Below, piece after piece: positions 36,580-45,506 of a stretch of DNA of 64,000 bases. This DNA is from Gammaproteobacteria bacterium (lineage in GTDB: Bacteria > Pseudomonadota > Gammaproteobacteria > Pseudomonadales > Pseudohongiellaceae). The position numbers and the translations under genes are program-made. Positions within the stretch are counted from its first letter, which is position 1; every line of letters begins with the position of its first letter. The notes beneath the pieces are model-generated. The model was not told where the DNA came from. It searched no databases and saw only the letters and a program-made list of their open reading frames with translations. The stretch spans positions 1-64,000 of the forward strand of contig JAQWMX010000005.1 in NCBI GenBank assembly GCA_029246545.1, given 5' to 3'.

Positions 36580-36956
36580 ATGAATCAGCCAACACTAGAT
36601 ACATTAGAAAATATACATAGCCTAGTGCGTCGTAATTCCATTGAAGTCACAGAAGCAGAAGAAGAGTGGACTATGCCCCCAAATGATTGCGATGGTTCCG
36701 AAACCTTAAGGGATGATTGAGGCGGATTTTGTTTAGCCTGCCGCACCCTGCTTAAAAGGCAGATATACCAAGTCGCTTGGTTTATTGTGAAATTGAAAAA
36801 AGCGGCCATTTGGTCGTCGAAGTTAATGGCTGGATATTAGATAAACGCCAACGCGTCGTCATGCCAAACACCTTACTCAAAGACTATGTTTGGCTAGCTA
36901 TTTCGGGTTATCAGGCTGGCGACCCTTGGTGCAGAATTCTTAATTACCGTTTCTAA
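36580..36956 (+). pseudogene. Broken gene of unknown function (internal stop and frameshift)
   Basis: ATG 36580 with GGAG seven bases ahead opens 46 codons (MNQPTLDTLENIHSLVRR...) to TGA at 36718. The same frame then continues GGFCLACRTLLK, and a shift of frame near 36755 leads into a 66-codon stretch, LVYCEIEKSGHLVVEVNGW ... GDPWCRILNYRF, ending at TAA 36954. The pieces together suggest a protein of about 124 residues disrupted by one stop and one frameshift. I do not recognise the family. It converges with and overlaps by three bases the stop of the FAD oxidoreductase on the other strand. Confidence 0.5.
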
Positions 36957-38914
36957 TCAAACTTCGCCAGTTCTTGTACCGCGCGTTTTCCTTCATCTGC
37001 GGCAGGACCCCAATGCTGATTTCCTTGCAGTTCTGAATGAGCAAAAGCAATTCGACCAAAACCTTGGCGGATAACATCACTCGGTGCAGGCTTACCATCT
37101 ACACCAAAGAAGAAACCTGGTTGCGGAGTAACATAAGCATGACCCCATCTATTTAGAATTATTCCAGCTATATCTTCATCTGGATCGAAGCCTGTTTCAC
37201 CAAAAAGCTCTAGCATTTGCGCGCGAATCTTTTCTTCGTATTCTGCATAACTAGTAGTGAACAGCTCCGTCCTTCCTCGTATTCCCTGCTGTTTCATATC
37301 AAGCCCAGGGTAATAAAACGGCACGTAAAAAGTGACTAATGCTGGTTTATCAGGATCAATAACCGGCTGATAATCACCCACTGTCATTGGCAGTCGTACG
37401 TTGCAAGAATTGCCAAAAATACCATCTCTGTAGACAGCGCTACTGATGCCCAATTCTTCCATAAAGCGCCAATTTTTAACTGCAATATTAGCAATCAAAA
37501 AGGGAACATGATTGAAACTAGCATATGCTTGGTTAATATCATCCGGCATATCTCTAACAACATATCTGTTAACCCAACCACCTGACGCCATAACAAGTTT
37601 CTTAGTTTTTAATCGGTAGGTCTTATTATCATTTGAATAGGTGACAATAACGCGTTCTGATTCATCAGGGTTAGCATTGTCATGCTCAACTTTAACAACT
37701 GTCGAATGTAAACGCATTCGCACCTGGTTAGCAGGCTTATCAAGTTCAGAAAAATTAACTTTGCCATTCAAGATATCGTTAAAATTGTAAGAGCCTTCAA
37801 TAGCATTAGGAAATATCTTTTTAATAAAATGACGTAAGAAACCGTCGTTCCCTCCAGGAAATGAATGCCTTCCCCAGTCACTCGGCCCACTGGTGCTTTG
37901 CTGAACAGTATTGCCACCTTGAATTGGCATACCAAGCGCTCTGGCAGAATTAGCGGATAGTGCGTCGCTTCCCAGTCCAACTGACCCCGCTAAAATTACA
38001 TCAGCATGACGCGTTACATAAGGGCTGAAGCCAAGATAATCTTCGACATACTCTTTATAGGTAACAGAATCTATCCAAGTATCAAAATCTGGTTGATCCG
38101 GCGTTTCAAAATTAAAGGTGCGCCAATTCTCGAGATCCAGTTTTTCCTGTTCGGATCCATCCATATCCGAGTAACCGGTTTCTATAGGATCAATTGACCA
38201 CTGGTTTTCACCTTGTTCATTTTTCCCAAGGTAATACCCCACCGATGTTATATCTTCCTGCCAGTATTGAAATCCATAACTATCCTTAGCAAGTTGGATA
38301 TCTTTGTCAGTATTTTCAAGTTCCGCATAAGTAAAGTCCGTGTTTATCCCTAGTTCATTTATATAACGAATATCCGGATTGAAGTCTGGGTAACGTTGAA
38401 CTTCTTCGTTCGATGGCGCTGAAAAACCATTCGCCCCTTGCGGGCCGATTAACAAATGACCATCCACTTCAAATTCATTTCTTTTTGATTCACCACCAAA
38501 AATTGGATGATTTTCGATCATTAGGCATTTCTGTTCAGGTTTAGCAGTTTTAGTGTATTCATAAGCCGCACCTAAGCCTGCCATGCCGGCACCCACGATG
38601 ATCAAATCATAGGTTTCTTCAAGATCAATAATTTCAATCTCACTATCCGCGCCATACATCCCATCTCTTAAATTATGAGCCGAATTAACAACTTCAGGCG
38701 TATTTCCATGCGAAGGTGCATAATCACCGACACCTCCATAGCCATACCAACTAGCATCAACCCCTGGTGTTATTGTCTGAACCGGTCGTGTTTGCGCAAA
38801 TGAAGGAGCTTGCATAGCAAGAAGAGCAGCCCCACTACCCAGCAAAGTTGAATTGACAAAATCCCTACGCGTAATAGAAAAATCTATATTGGCTTTATTA
38901 TCTTTTTTACTCAT
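36953..38914 (-). CDS. Tat-exported FAD/NAD(P)-binding oxidoreductase (spermidine dehydrogenase-like)
   Basis: A 653-residue flavoprotein with a twin-arginine signal (ITRRDFVNSTLLGSGAAL, cleavage near SFA-Q). A dinucleotide-binding motif follows at about residues 105-125 (YDLIIVGAGMAGLGAAYEY) with the following Glu in MIENHPIFGGESKRNEF. The C-terminal closing segment reads GFGRIAFAHSELQGNQHWGPAADEGKRAV. The overall layout resembles periplasmic spermidine-dehydrogenase-type amine oxidoreductases, but I cannot confirm the substrate. Export by Tat implies that FAD is loaded in the cytoplasm. It is convergent with the decayed TetR-linked locus. Confidence 0.82.
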   Translation of the reverse strand: MSKKDNKANIDFSITRRDFVNSTLLGSGAALLAMQAPSFAQTRPVQTITPGVDASWYGYGGVGDYAPSHGNTPEVVNSAHNLRDGMYGADSEIEIIDLEETYDLIIVGAGMAGLGAAYEYTKTAKPEQKCLMIENHPIFGGESKRNEFEVDGHLLIGPQGANGFSAPSNEEVQRYPDFNPDIRYINELGINTDFTYAELENTDKDIQLAKDSYGFQYWQEDITSVGYYLGKNEQGENQWSIDPIETGYSDMDGSEQEKLDLENWRTFNFETPDQPDFDTWIDSVTYKEYVEDYLGFSPYVTRHADVILAGSVGLGSDALSANSARALGMPIQGGNTVQQSTSGPSDWGRHSFPGGNDGFLRHFIKKIFPNAIEGSYNFNDILNGKVNFSELDKPANQVRMRLHSTVVKVEHDNANPDESERVIVTYSNDNKTYRLKTKKLVMASGGWVNRYVVRDMPDDINQAYASFNHVPFLIANIAVKNWRFMEELGISSAVYRDGIFGNSCNVRLPMTVGDYQPVIDPDKPALVTFYVPFYYPGLDMKQQGIRGRTELFTTSYAEYEEKIRAQMLELFGETGFDPDEDIAGIILNRWGHAYVTPQPGFFFGVDGKPAPSDVIRQGFGRIAFAHSELQGNQHWGPAADEGKRAVQELAKFD

Positions 38915-39055
38915 GTTGTTAGTTCCTTAAACTGGCTAACTAGAACATACCGCTAACATACTGATTATTCAATGAGCTAGCAGTTGCTTTAACAGACTAG
39001 CTTTGATTTCATAAGGCTAGGCATAATTTAAATTAATTCTAAGAGGCTTAATAAC

Positions 39056-39301
39056 TTGAGTAAAGAAATTCGTTACGGTGATTATTTTCGTGAAGCTTCT
39101 GTTGAAAGCAATGTCATCAGCTATAACGATCTAGTCCCTTCTCTTCAACAAGACAGCGAAGGCAATCCTCTACCCTACCGAGCATCTAAGATTCAATTAC
39201 GCGCATTTGATGCCTACCGAATTATCATGCCTTACATCAAAGTTCTGAGTTTGTTTTACCTAATATTCCTGAAGAAGATAAGCCAGAAGAATAATAAATG
39301 A
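39056..39301 (+). CDS. Small protein of unknown function, possibly frameshifted
   Basis: A TTG start with AAGAGG nine bases ahead opens an 81-codon frame (MSKEIRYGDYFREASVESN...). The first 60 residues are well balanced, but the last 20 are a Leu/Phe/Lys run typical of out-of-frame AT-rich DNA. In the -1 frame from about 39232, the codons read SSEFVLPNIPEEDKPEE and stop at 39292, a more natural acidic tail. A single-base indel near 39225-39240 is suspected. It stands 12 bases before the YeeE-type transporter and is probably in its operon. Family not recognised. Confidence 0.45.
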   Translation: MSKEIRYGDYFREASVESNVISYNDLVPSLQQDSEGNPLPYRASKIQLRAFDAYRIIMPYIKVLSLFYLIFLKKISQKNNK

Positions 39302-39313
39302 GAGAAAATTTAA

Positions 39314-40513
39314 TTGAACACTGAGACTAGAGCACAAGCATTACAACAACCCACTCTTCCAGAAAGAGATAACCGATCCACAATAGCCGTAGCAAGTCTA
39401 ATCAGTCTTATTTTGATTATCTATTTGTCTACATCTTATAGCTGGAGACAAGGTGCCTTATTTTTTGTCGGCCTTATTGCTGGCGTCTCACTTTATCATG
39501 CTGCATTTGGTTTCACCGCCGCCTGGCGTGAGGTCGTATCAAATGGTCGCAGTTCTGGCTTACGCGCTCAAATGATCATGCTAGGCATTACTGTTGTTAT
39601 TTTTACACCTTTGATTGGGATGGGGGAGTTTGGCGGAATAGGCTTGCGAGGCAGCGTTGCGCCTTTAAGCCTTGCAGTAATCTGCGGCGCGTTTATTTTT
39701 GGCATTGGCATGCAACTAGGTGGCGGCTGCGCATCTGGCACACTTTTTACGGCCGGCGGTGGTAATGTGCGTATGGTAGTAACATTAGCAGCATTCATTT
39801 GTGGATCAGTCATTGGCACTTGGCATTGGTCACTCTGGCAAGACGTGCCTGGGTTCGAGCCAATTGCACTTTCCAAAAGCTTTGGCGTAATTCCCGCTAT
39901 TCTTATCAGTCTCGCGTTATTTTCAGTGGTTTGGTTCGCTGCTGCGACTAACGAGCGACGTCGGCATAAAGAAGTGAAAAGTTATTGGAAAACTGAAAGC
40001 GGACAATCTTGGTTACATGGACCTTGGCCGGTAATCATTGGTGCTTTAGCGCTTGCTGGCGTTAATGTAGCTACGCTTCTGCTTGCTGGAAGACCTTGGG
40101 GAGTGACATCTGCTTTTGCACTTTGGGGCGGTAAAATTGCGGGTTTAATGAGTATAGATGTAACTGGTTGGGAATATTGGCAACGGCCTGGCTCCTTAGC
40201 TTCTCTCAATCAAAGTGTTCTAGCTGACGTGACTTCAGTGATGAATATCGGCATCATGCTCGGTGCTCTATCGGCGGCAAGTTTAGCTGGGAAATTTGCA
40301 CCTTCTTTCAAGCTGCCTAGGCGTTCATTATTAGCCGCAGTTATTGGTGGCTTGCTTCTCGGTTACGGTGCAAGAATAGCCTATGGTTGCAATATCGGCG
40401 CTTACTTCGGCGGCATCAGCTCAACTAGCTTACATGGTTGGTTATGGTTTGTAGCGGCGTTTATTGGTAGCTCTTTGGGAACTCGAATGCGGCCTTATTT
40501 TGGCATGAGGTAA
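39314..40513 (+). CDS. YeeE/YedE family sulfur-compound transporter
   Basis: A 399-residue integral membrane protein of the YeeE/YedE (TsuA-type) family, which carries thiosulfate or other sulfur species. Two pseudo-symmetric halves each show the Cys-containing motif: GGGCASGTLFTAGGG (C139) and AYGCNIGAYFGGI (C359). Ten or so membrane helices are predicted. The start is TTG (MNTETRAQ) after GAGAG; the next ATG lies well inside helix regions. The usual TusA/YeeD partner is not next door; a small unidentified frame precedes it. Sulfur substrate is inferred from family. Confidence 0.9.
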   Translation: MNTETRAQALQQPTLPERDNRSTIAVASLISLILIIYLSTSYSWRQGALFFVGLIAGVSLYHAAFGFTAAWREVVSNGRSSGLRAQMIMLGITVVIFTPLIGMGEFGGIGLRGSVAPLSLAVICGAFIFGIGMQLGGGCASGTLFTAGGGNVRMVVTLAAFICGSVIGTWHWSLWQDVPGFEPIALSKSFGVIPAILISLALFSVVWFAAATNERRRHKEVKSYWKTESGQSWLHGPWPVIIGALALAGVNVATLLLAGRPWGVTSAFALWGGKIAGLMSIDVTGWEYWQRPGSLASLNQSVLADVTSVMNIGIMLGALSAASLAGKFAPSFKLPRRSLLAAVIGGLLLGYGARIAYGCNIGAYFGGISSTSLHGWLWFVAAFIGSSLGTRMRPYFGMR

Positions 40514-40545
40514 AAAAATAATTGAGCAAAAAATAAAACTATTTA

Positions 40546-41802
40546 TTAATTTTCACTCACTTTTTCACCAGCAATATAAACACTTTCTATACTACGAGTA
40601 GCTTGAATATCTTCTAAAGGGTTTTCATCAAATACGATAAAGTCTGCCCAACGCCCAGCAACTAAGGAGCCTCTATCGTCTAAGTCCAAACAATTTGCAG
40701 CAACTGAGGTTGCACTTAATAGTGCATCACTAGGTGTTAATCCGGCATCAACCATCATCCATAATTCCATATGCTCAAAATAACCAGGGAAACGCGCTTG
40801 AATACCTGAGTCAGTACCCAAGGCAATAGGTAAATTGGCATCAGAAATAATTTTTACATTTTTTATAGCCTGCTCTAAAGCAATTTTATACAGCGCGGCC
40901 GATCGACTATTAGCCATTCGATTTATAAAGTCTTCACCTAACACCCTTTGCGTTTGTCCTGGATGGGGATAACGTTGAAAGAATTCATCTTCAAGAAATG
41001 CAGGTTCTTCTGCATAAATAAATGTGCTGACTTCACGCATCAATGTTGGGCTATAACACGCATTTCTTGAACGCATTAAATTTAAAAATTTACCATCGGC
41101 TGTTTCATCTCGAACTGAATGCGCCAATATGTGCGTACCCATTTCTAATAAACGTTTTGTATCTTCAAGGTAAAACATATGTGCAGCGACGCTAAGTCCA
41201 TTTGCTTCGGCAGTATCGTGAACAGCTTGAGCAGCGTCCCAAGGCATTTTATATTCCATTCCTAAAGCATCATCAATGCCAATCTTTATTGAATCCACTC
41301 CTGTTGCAATAATCATTTGAGTATCTTCAGCAGCAAGCTCAGTTGTTCTTGCAACAACTCTAGGCCCGGAAGCTAAAACCCGAGCCATGCCTTCAGTACC
41401 CGCCTCATTATCTCTTATTTCTATTAACTCAGAAGTATCACCGAGGCTATTCACAGTAGTTACGCCATAGCGCGCATAGCGCTTTAAACTACTGCGCATA
41501 TAATCATAAATATCTTCATCACCTGGCTCATCCCAAAAACTATTAATGTGTCCATGCGCATTAATAAAACCTGGCAGAATATATTTACCGGCTAAAGAAA
41601 TGACTTCTGCATTTTGTGGAATAGATACATTTTGACCTATCGCACTAATGCGGCCATCGTTACCAACAACAATAGTTGCATTTTCGACAAGCGGTGCTCC
41701 ACTGCCATCCCAAATCATCGCATCAGTAAAAGCGGTTTCAGCTTGTGCAGCTGAAATGAACGAGCTAATTACTAAAAGTAATAAAACAATTTTCTTATTC
41801 AT
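40546..41802 (-). CDS. Exported amidohydrolase family protein (imidazolonepropionase-like)
   Basis: A 418-residue metal-dependent hydrolase with a clear signal peptide (cleavage near AQA-E22). The amidohydrolase metal site includes GFINAHGHINS, and later His residues occur in SVAAHMFYLEDT and THILAHSVRDE. ALGTDSGIQ supplies the Asp, and the C-terminal RGSLVAGRWADFIVFDENP is typical. Related enzymes cleave cyclic amides or prolidase-type peptides; no substrate can be fixed. It stands alone between two convergent or hairpin-bounded regions. Confidence 0.88.
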   Translation of the reverse strand: MNKKIVLLLLVISSFISAAQAETAFTDAMIWDGSGAPLVENATIVVGNDGRISAIGQNVSIPQNAEVISLAGKYILPGFINAHGHINSFWDEPGDEDIYDYMRSSLKRYARYGVTTVNSLGDTSELIEIRDNEAGTEGMARVLASGPRVVARTTELAAEDTQMIIATGVDSIKIGIDDALGMEYKMPWDAAQAVHDTAEANGLSVAAHMFYLEDTKRLLEMGTHILAHSVRDETADGKFLNLMRSRNACYSPTLMREVSTFIYAEEPAFLEDEFFQRYPHPGQTQRVLGEDFINRMANSRSAALYKIALEQAIKNVKIISDANLPIALGTDSGIQARFPGYFEHMELWMMVDAGLTPSDALLSATSVAANCLDLDDRGSLVAGRWADFIVFDENPLEDIQATRSIESVYIAGEKVSEN

Positions 41803-41897
41803 TCTGTCACCGAAAAATATTTAGTTCTGCATTAATCCAATTAAGAATTATTGCCGTAGTTACTATTAATTGAACAACTAGGCAGTTTTTTAAACCA

Positions 41898-41929
41898 ACT
41901 TGCTTCCCCCCTATTAGATAAGCAAGTTC
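41898..41929. repeat. Nine-base-pair inverted repeat downstream of dapB
   Basis: AACTTGCTT (41898-41906) and AAGCAAGTT (41921-41929) are exact reverse complements with a 14-base loop containing a run of six C. No T-tract follows on either strand. It could stabilise the dapB 3' end. Confidence 0.5.
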
Positions 41930-41936
41930 ACCCTTT

Positions 41937-41970
41937 ACCCGCTTAGCTAGCGCTAGCGGGTATTTTTTTA
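41937..41970 (+). terminator. Hairpin with plus-strand T-tract at the 3' end of dapB
   Basis: TACCCGC pairs with GCGGGTA and TAGC with GCTA (one bulged T), followed on the plus strand by ATTTTTTT. The T-tract runs toward dapB, so as an intrinsic terminator it would stop plus-strand (antisense) transcription. On the minus strand it lacks T residues and would only act as a 3' stem. Confidence 0.6.
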
Positions 41971-42768
41971 TAATCCAAGTACATCCTGCATTGAGTACAA
42001 ACCACTGTCTTTATCTTGTAACCATAGTGCTGCACGTAATGCCCCTGCCGCATAATTCATTCGAGAACTAGATCGATGAGTTATCTCAACACGCTCACCA
42101 TGACCAGCAAACATAATGGTATGGTCACCAATAATATCGCCAGCACGAATAGTTTCGAACCCAATAGTTTTATCTTCCCGAGCACCAATTTGTCCTTCAC
42201 GTCCATAGACGGCAACATCCGACAAGTCTCTACCCAATACGCCAGCAGCTATTTCACCCATGTGTAAAGCAGTACCCGAAGGTGCATCTACTTTATGACG
42301 GTGATGCGCTTCAATTATTTCTATATCGTTAGACTCACCCAATACAGCAGTTGCTTGTTCAATAAGCTTAAACAAGACATTCACGCCCACACTCATATTA
42401 GGTGCAAATACGATGGCTATTTTTTCACTGATTTCTTTAATATGTTCTTTTTCAGCGTCAGTAAAACCAGTAGTGCCTATAACCATTTTCTTGCCATAAC
42501 GACTGCATAAATCTAAATGCATTATTGTTGCTTCTGTACCGGTGAAATCGAACAGCAAATCAAAGTCATCCATCACTTGTTCAAAATCATCAACAGTCAC
42601 TACATGTAGCGGATCAACGCCGCCAATCAAACCGACATCTTTACCTAAATCAGGACTATTCTCGATAACCGAGGCGGCGCCAATATTAATTTCAGGCGTC
42701 TCCATGATTTCCTGAATCAGAGATTTTCCCATACGGCCATTTGAACCACCGATTGCTACATTTAACAT
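41968..42768 (-). CDS. dapB: 4-hydroxy-tetrahydrodipicolinate reductase
   Basis: A 266-residue DapB, which reduces the DapA product with NAD(P)H in the lysine/diaminopimelate pathway. The N-terminal dinucleotide fold is VAIGGSNGRMGKSLI. The catalytic signature EAHHRHKVDAPSGTA follows, and the FAPNMSVGVN and ATGFTD-type loops (GTTGFTDAE) are present. Length is standard. In other gammaproteobacteria dapB lies beside carA or dnaJ; here it sits between them, separated by inserted accessory genes. Confidence 0.97.
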   Translation of the reverse strand: MLNVAIGGSNGRMGKSLIQEIMETPEINIGAASVIENSPDLGKDVGLIGGVDPLHVVTVDDFEQVMDDFDLLFDFTGTEATIMHLDLCSRYGKKMVIGTTGFTDAEKEHIKEISEKIAIVFAPNMSVGVNVLFKLIEQATAVLGESNDIEIIEAHHRHKVDAPSGTALHMGEIAAGVLGRDLSDVAVYGREGQIGAREDKTIGFETIRAGDIIGDHTIMFAGHGERVEITHRSSSRMNYAAGALRAALWLQDKDSGLYSMQDVLGL

Positions 42769-42888
42769 AATACTTACCTAGTTCTTTAAATTACTGACTA
42801 TTCTAATACATGTCCCTTAGATTGGCACATTAGATCCCCTTGAAATGATAGGAACATTTACTAGCGCTTACTCAGATTAAAATCTATT

Positions 42889-44577
42889 TCATTTCGTGAG
42901 ATAGTGTTTTGAATTGACTGGCTTCATCAGATAATTGCTAACAAGCCCGATCGCCAACATAGCTGCCATGAGATACATAGTACGGTTATATAAACTAGGT
43001 GTTGGATCGACCGTCCCCTCAGGAACTATTTCCATTAGACGGGCAATAGTCACAGTTTGAGCTGCAACTAAGGTATCCAACTGATCCAATCCAGCTCCAA
43101 ATTGTGTTTGAAATGCTGCGGGGCTTACCTGACCAGCTAAATTTTCAATCGCCCGAGCAATTGCTGATTCTCGCAAAGAAGTAATTGCCAATGGACCCAA
43201 TACACCCGCTGTACTCCAAGCGGTTAATAAACGGCCATGAATACCACCAACATATTTACTACCAAACACATCTGCTAAATAAGCCGGAATAGTCGCAAAG
43301 CCGCCGCCATACATGGTGAAAATAATCATGGTGGCACCATAAAATAAAATCAGCCAAGTAACAGCAGGATTTACACTGACTTGTTGCGCAGCAAAAGGCA
43401 CAGAACAATAAAGCACAATTCCGAAAGCAAAGAAGACCCAATAAGTATTTTTTCGACCAATATAATCAGAAGAACTGGCCCAGATAAATCGACCCAACAT
43501 ATTAAATACTGAAATCATGCTGACATACGTTGCCGCAAAAGCACCGTCAACTATCGACGGTAAAGTAGTTCCAAATATTTCGCTCATCATGGTGCTAGCA
43601 ACACCTAAGACGCCAATGCCAGCCGACACATTCATACAAAGCACTATCCAGAGTTGATAGAACTGAGGTGTTTTCAAGGCCTCATCTATATCCACATTAT
43701 GGGTTGTCACCATTGAACGTTTTTCTGAATCTTCGGTAGGTGCAATAAAACCTTCCGGCTGCCAGTTTTCAGCTGGCACTCGATATGAAAATGCAGCAAT
43801 TAACATAACAACGAAATATAAAATGCCTAACACCAAAAAGGTCTGTGCCACTCCAACTGAGCCAGTACCTACTACATATATTCCTTCAGGTCCGAGCACC
43901 AACATGCTGGCCACATCGTTAGCACCGATAACAACAACTTCCAATTGCTCACCAGCACGTTCTACAAATCGACGCCCGGCATCAGTTATCAGATTAACCT
44001 GATCAGTAGTGCCTAAATATTCAGGTGCTTCATAAAAAAGTTGAATAAACTTTCGTTTCAGTGGTGCACCAATCATCGCACCACCACCAAACCCCATAAT
44101 GGCCATGCCGGTTGCCATACCTCTGCGATCAGGAAACCAGCGAATAAGAGTACTTACAGGAGAAACATAGCCTAGGCCTAGGCCACAACCACCAATAACG
44201 CCATAACCCAGATATAGCAGCCAAAGTTGATGAAGATAAATTCCAATAGCGCCGATTAGAAAACCGCCACCCCAACAGATGGCAGCAACAACACCAACTT
44301 TCCGGGGTCCAACTTTTTCTAACCAGCGACCAGCAAAAGCAGCAGATAATCCAAGCGCAACAATGGCGACTGAAAAAATCCAGGTAACATCCTGCAGACT
44401 CCAATCATTTGAAGCTGGTGCGACTACACCAAAAGCGCGGGTTAACGGTAAATTGAATATGCTCCATGCATACACAGAGCCAATACATAGATGTATGGCA
44501 ATTGAAGCGGGAGGTACCTTCCAGCGATTAAAACCCGGTTCAGCAACTATCCGTTCTTTTGAGAGTAGACCTGCCAT
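42889..44577 (-). CDS. OFA-type major facilitator (oxalate/formate antiporter family)
   Basis: A 562-residue MFS protein of the OFA family. The opening helix AIHLCIGSVYAWSIFNLPLTRAFG and the GYVSPVSTLIRWFPDRRGMATG loop are typical. There are 12 membrane helices with an extra soluble insertion of about 60 residues (around residues 185-240) between helices 6 and 7 and a further loop near 495. OFA carriers exchange monocarboxylates or oxalate/formate. It starts 12 bases after the stop of the MBL-fold hydrolase gene, so it may move that enzyme's substrate or product, but this is inference. Confidence 0.88.
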   Translation of the reverse strand: MAGLLSKERIVAEPGFNRWKVPPASIAIHLCIGSVYAWSIFNLPLTRAFGVVAPASNDWSLQDVTWIFSVAIVALGLSAAFAGRWLEKVGPRKVGVVAAICWGGGFLIGAIGIYLHQLWLLYLGYGVIGGCGLGLGYVSPVSTLIRWFPDRRGMATGMAIMGFGGGAMIGAPLKRKFIQLFYEAPEYLGTTDQVNLITDAGRRFVERAGEQLEVVVIGANDVASMLVLGPEGIYVVGTGSVGVAQTFLVLGILYFVVMLIAAFSYRVPAENWQPEGFIAPTEDSEKRSMVTTHNVDIDEALKTPQFYQLWIVLCMNVSAGIGVLGVASTMMSEIFGTTLPSIVDGAFAATYVSMISVFNMLGRFIWASSSDYIGRKNTYWVFFAFGIVLYCSVPFAAQQVSVNPAVTWLILFYGATMIIFTMYGGGFATIPAYLADVFGSKYVGGIHGRLLTAWSTAGVLGPLAITSLRESAIARAIENLAGQVSPAAFQTQFGAGLDQLDTLVAAQTVTIARLMEIVPEGTVDPTPSLYNRTMYLMAAMLAIGLVSNYLMKPVNSKHYLTK

Positions 44578-44589
44578 TGCTAGTCTTTA

Positions 44590-45447
44590 TTACTCTATTC
44601 TCTCAGCAGCCATTGCTTGTAAAAACAAATTTTCATGACTCTCAACTGCTTCTAAGTAACCTGCTGGGTCAACAAATGTATCTGGATCATAAGCTTGGCC
44701 TGGTTGCCATTTATCATGGAGTCCATATTGAATGGCATGTGCTGCCACCCAAACATCTACAGCGAAAGTTTTCTGATCAGTAAAGGTGTGGGCAAAATCT
44801 GCAGCTACTCCCGGATAGGTTGGATCAACTGCTAATTGCTTACCTGGATTAACTGAACCCATATTGGCGATTAACACATCGTATTCACGACCATTTTCTT
44901 CAACTACCATGGAGTAGCTTGAGCTGCCCTCGGTATGGCCGGGATGATCATGAACAGTCAGACGAATATCGCCTAGTTCGATGACATCATCTTGCACAAT
45001 TATTTTTTCTACTGCTAGCGGCTCGAAGGTTTCTTCACCACCAAAGTGGGCATCACTAAAGCCACCATCTTCAAGCACCCGTGCATCATCTTTTGTAGCC
45101 CACATTTCAGCACCTGTAATCGCTTTAATTTCTGCCATTGCAGCCACGTGATCCCAGTGGGCTTGTTGGGTTAACAAGATATGCACATCCTCTAAAGCAA
45201 AACCCAAGGCTTCAATATTTTCTCGAATTTGTTCAGTCGAACCTTCAAGACCCGTATTGATTAAGATATGACCTTCATCGGAGGTAATCAAAAATACACT
45301 GAGGTCATAAGTACCGACAGAATAGAGGCTGCCGATCACATGGACTGCTGGATAAGAACGCGTCCAGCTTTCATTTTGTGCAGATAAAACGTTTGAACAA
45401 AGCGCCATGCAAAAAATAAGTACGCTAGATTTAATTGTTCTATTCAT
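44590..45447 (-). CDS. Subclass B3-like metallo-beta-lactamase fold hydrolase
   Basis: A 285-residue exported MBL-fold protein (signal peptide, cleavage near LSA-Q24). The zinc motif is QQAHWDH: Q95, H97, D99, H100. H171 is in HPGHTEGS and H237 in VAAHAIQYGLHDK. The overall pattern, with the last His followed by GLHDK, matches B3 metallo-beta-lactamases. The first ligand is Gln rather than His, as in the GOB enzymes. It could hydrolyse beta-lactams, lactones or other substrates; environmental B3 homologues often have unknown roles. It is co-directional with the OFA transporter. Confidence 0.85.
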   Translation of the reverse strand: MNRTIKSSVLIFCMALCSNVLSAQNESWTRSYPAVHVIGSLYSVGTYDLSVFLITSDEGHILINTGLEGSTEQIRENIEALGFALEDVHILLTQQAHWDHVAAMAEIKAITGAEMWATKDDARVLEDGGFSDAHFGGEETFEPLAVEKIIVQDDVIELGDIRLTVHDHPGHTEGSSSYSMVVEENGREYDVLIANMGSVNPGKQLAVDPTYPGVAADFAHTFTDQKTFAVDVWVAAHAIQYGLHDKWQPGQAYDPDTFVDPAGYLEAVESHENLFLQAMAAERIE

Positions 45448-45506
45448 GAGATAAACCTTTTAAATTTAAATTTTAGTTCAAAACCAACAGTTACTATTTG
45501 ATGCGC

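Noticed and set aside
36718-36720. TGA read as selenocysteine in the broken gene
   Set aside because: The following sequence also needs a frameshift and no SECIS-like hairpin or selenium gene is apparent; decay is simpler.
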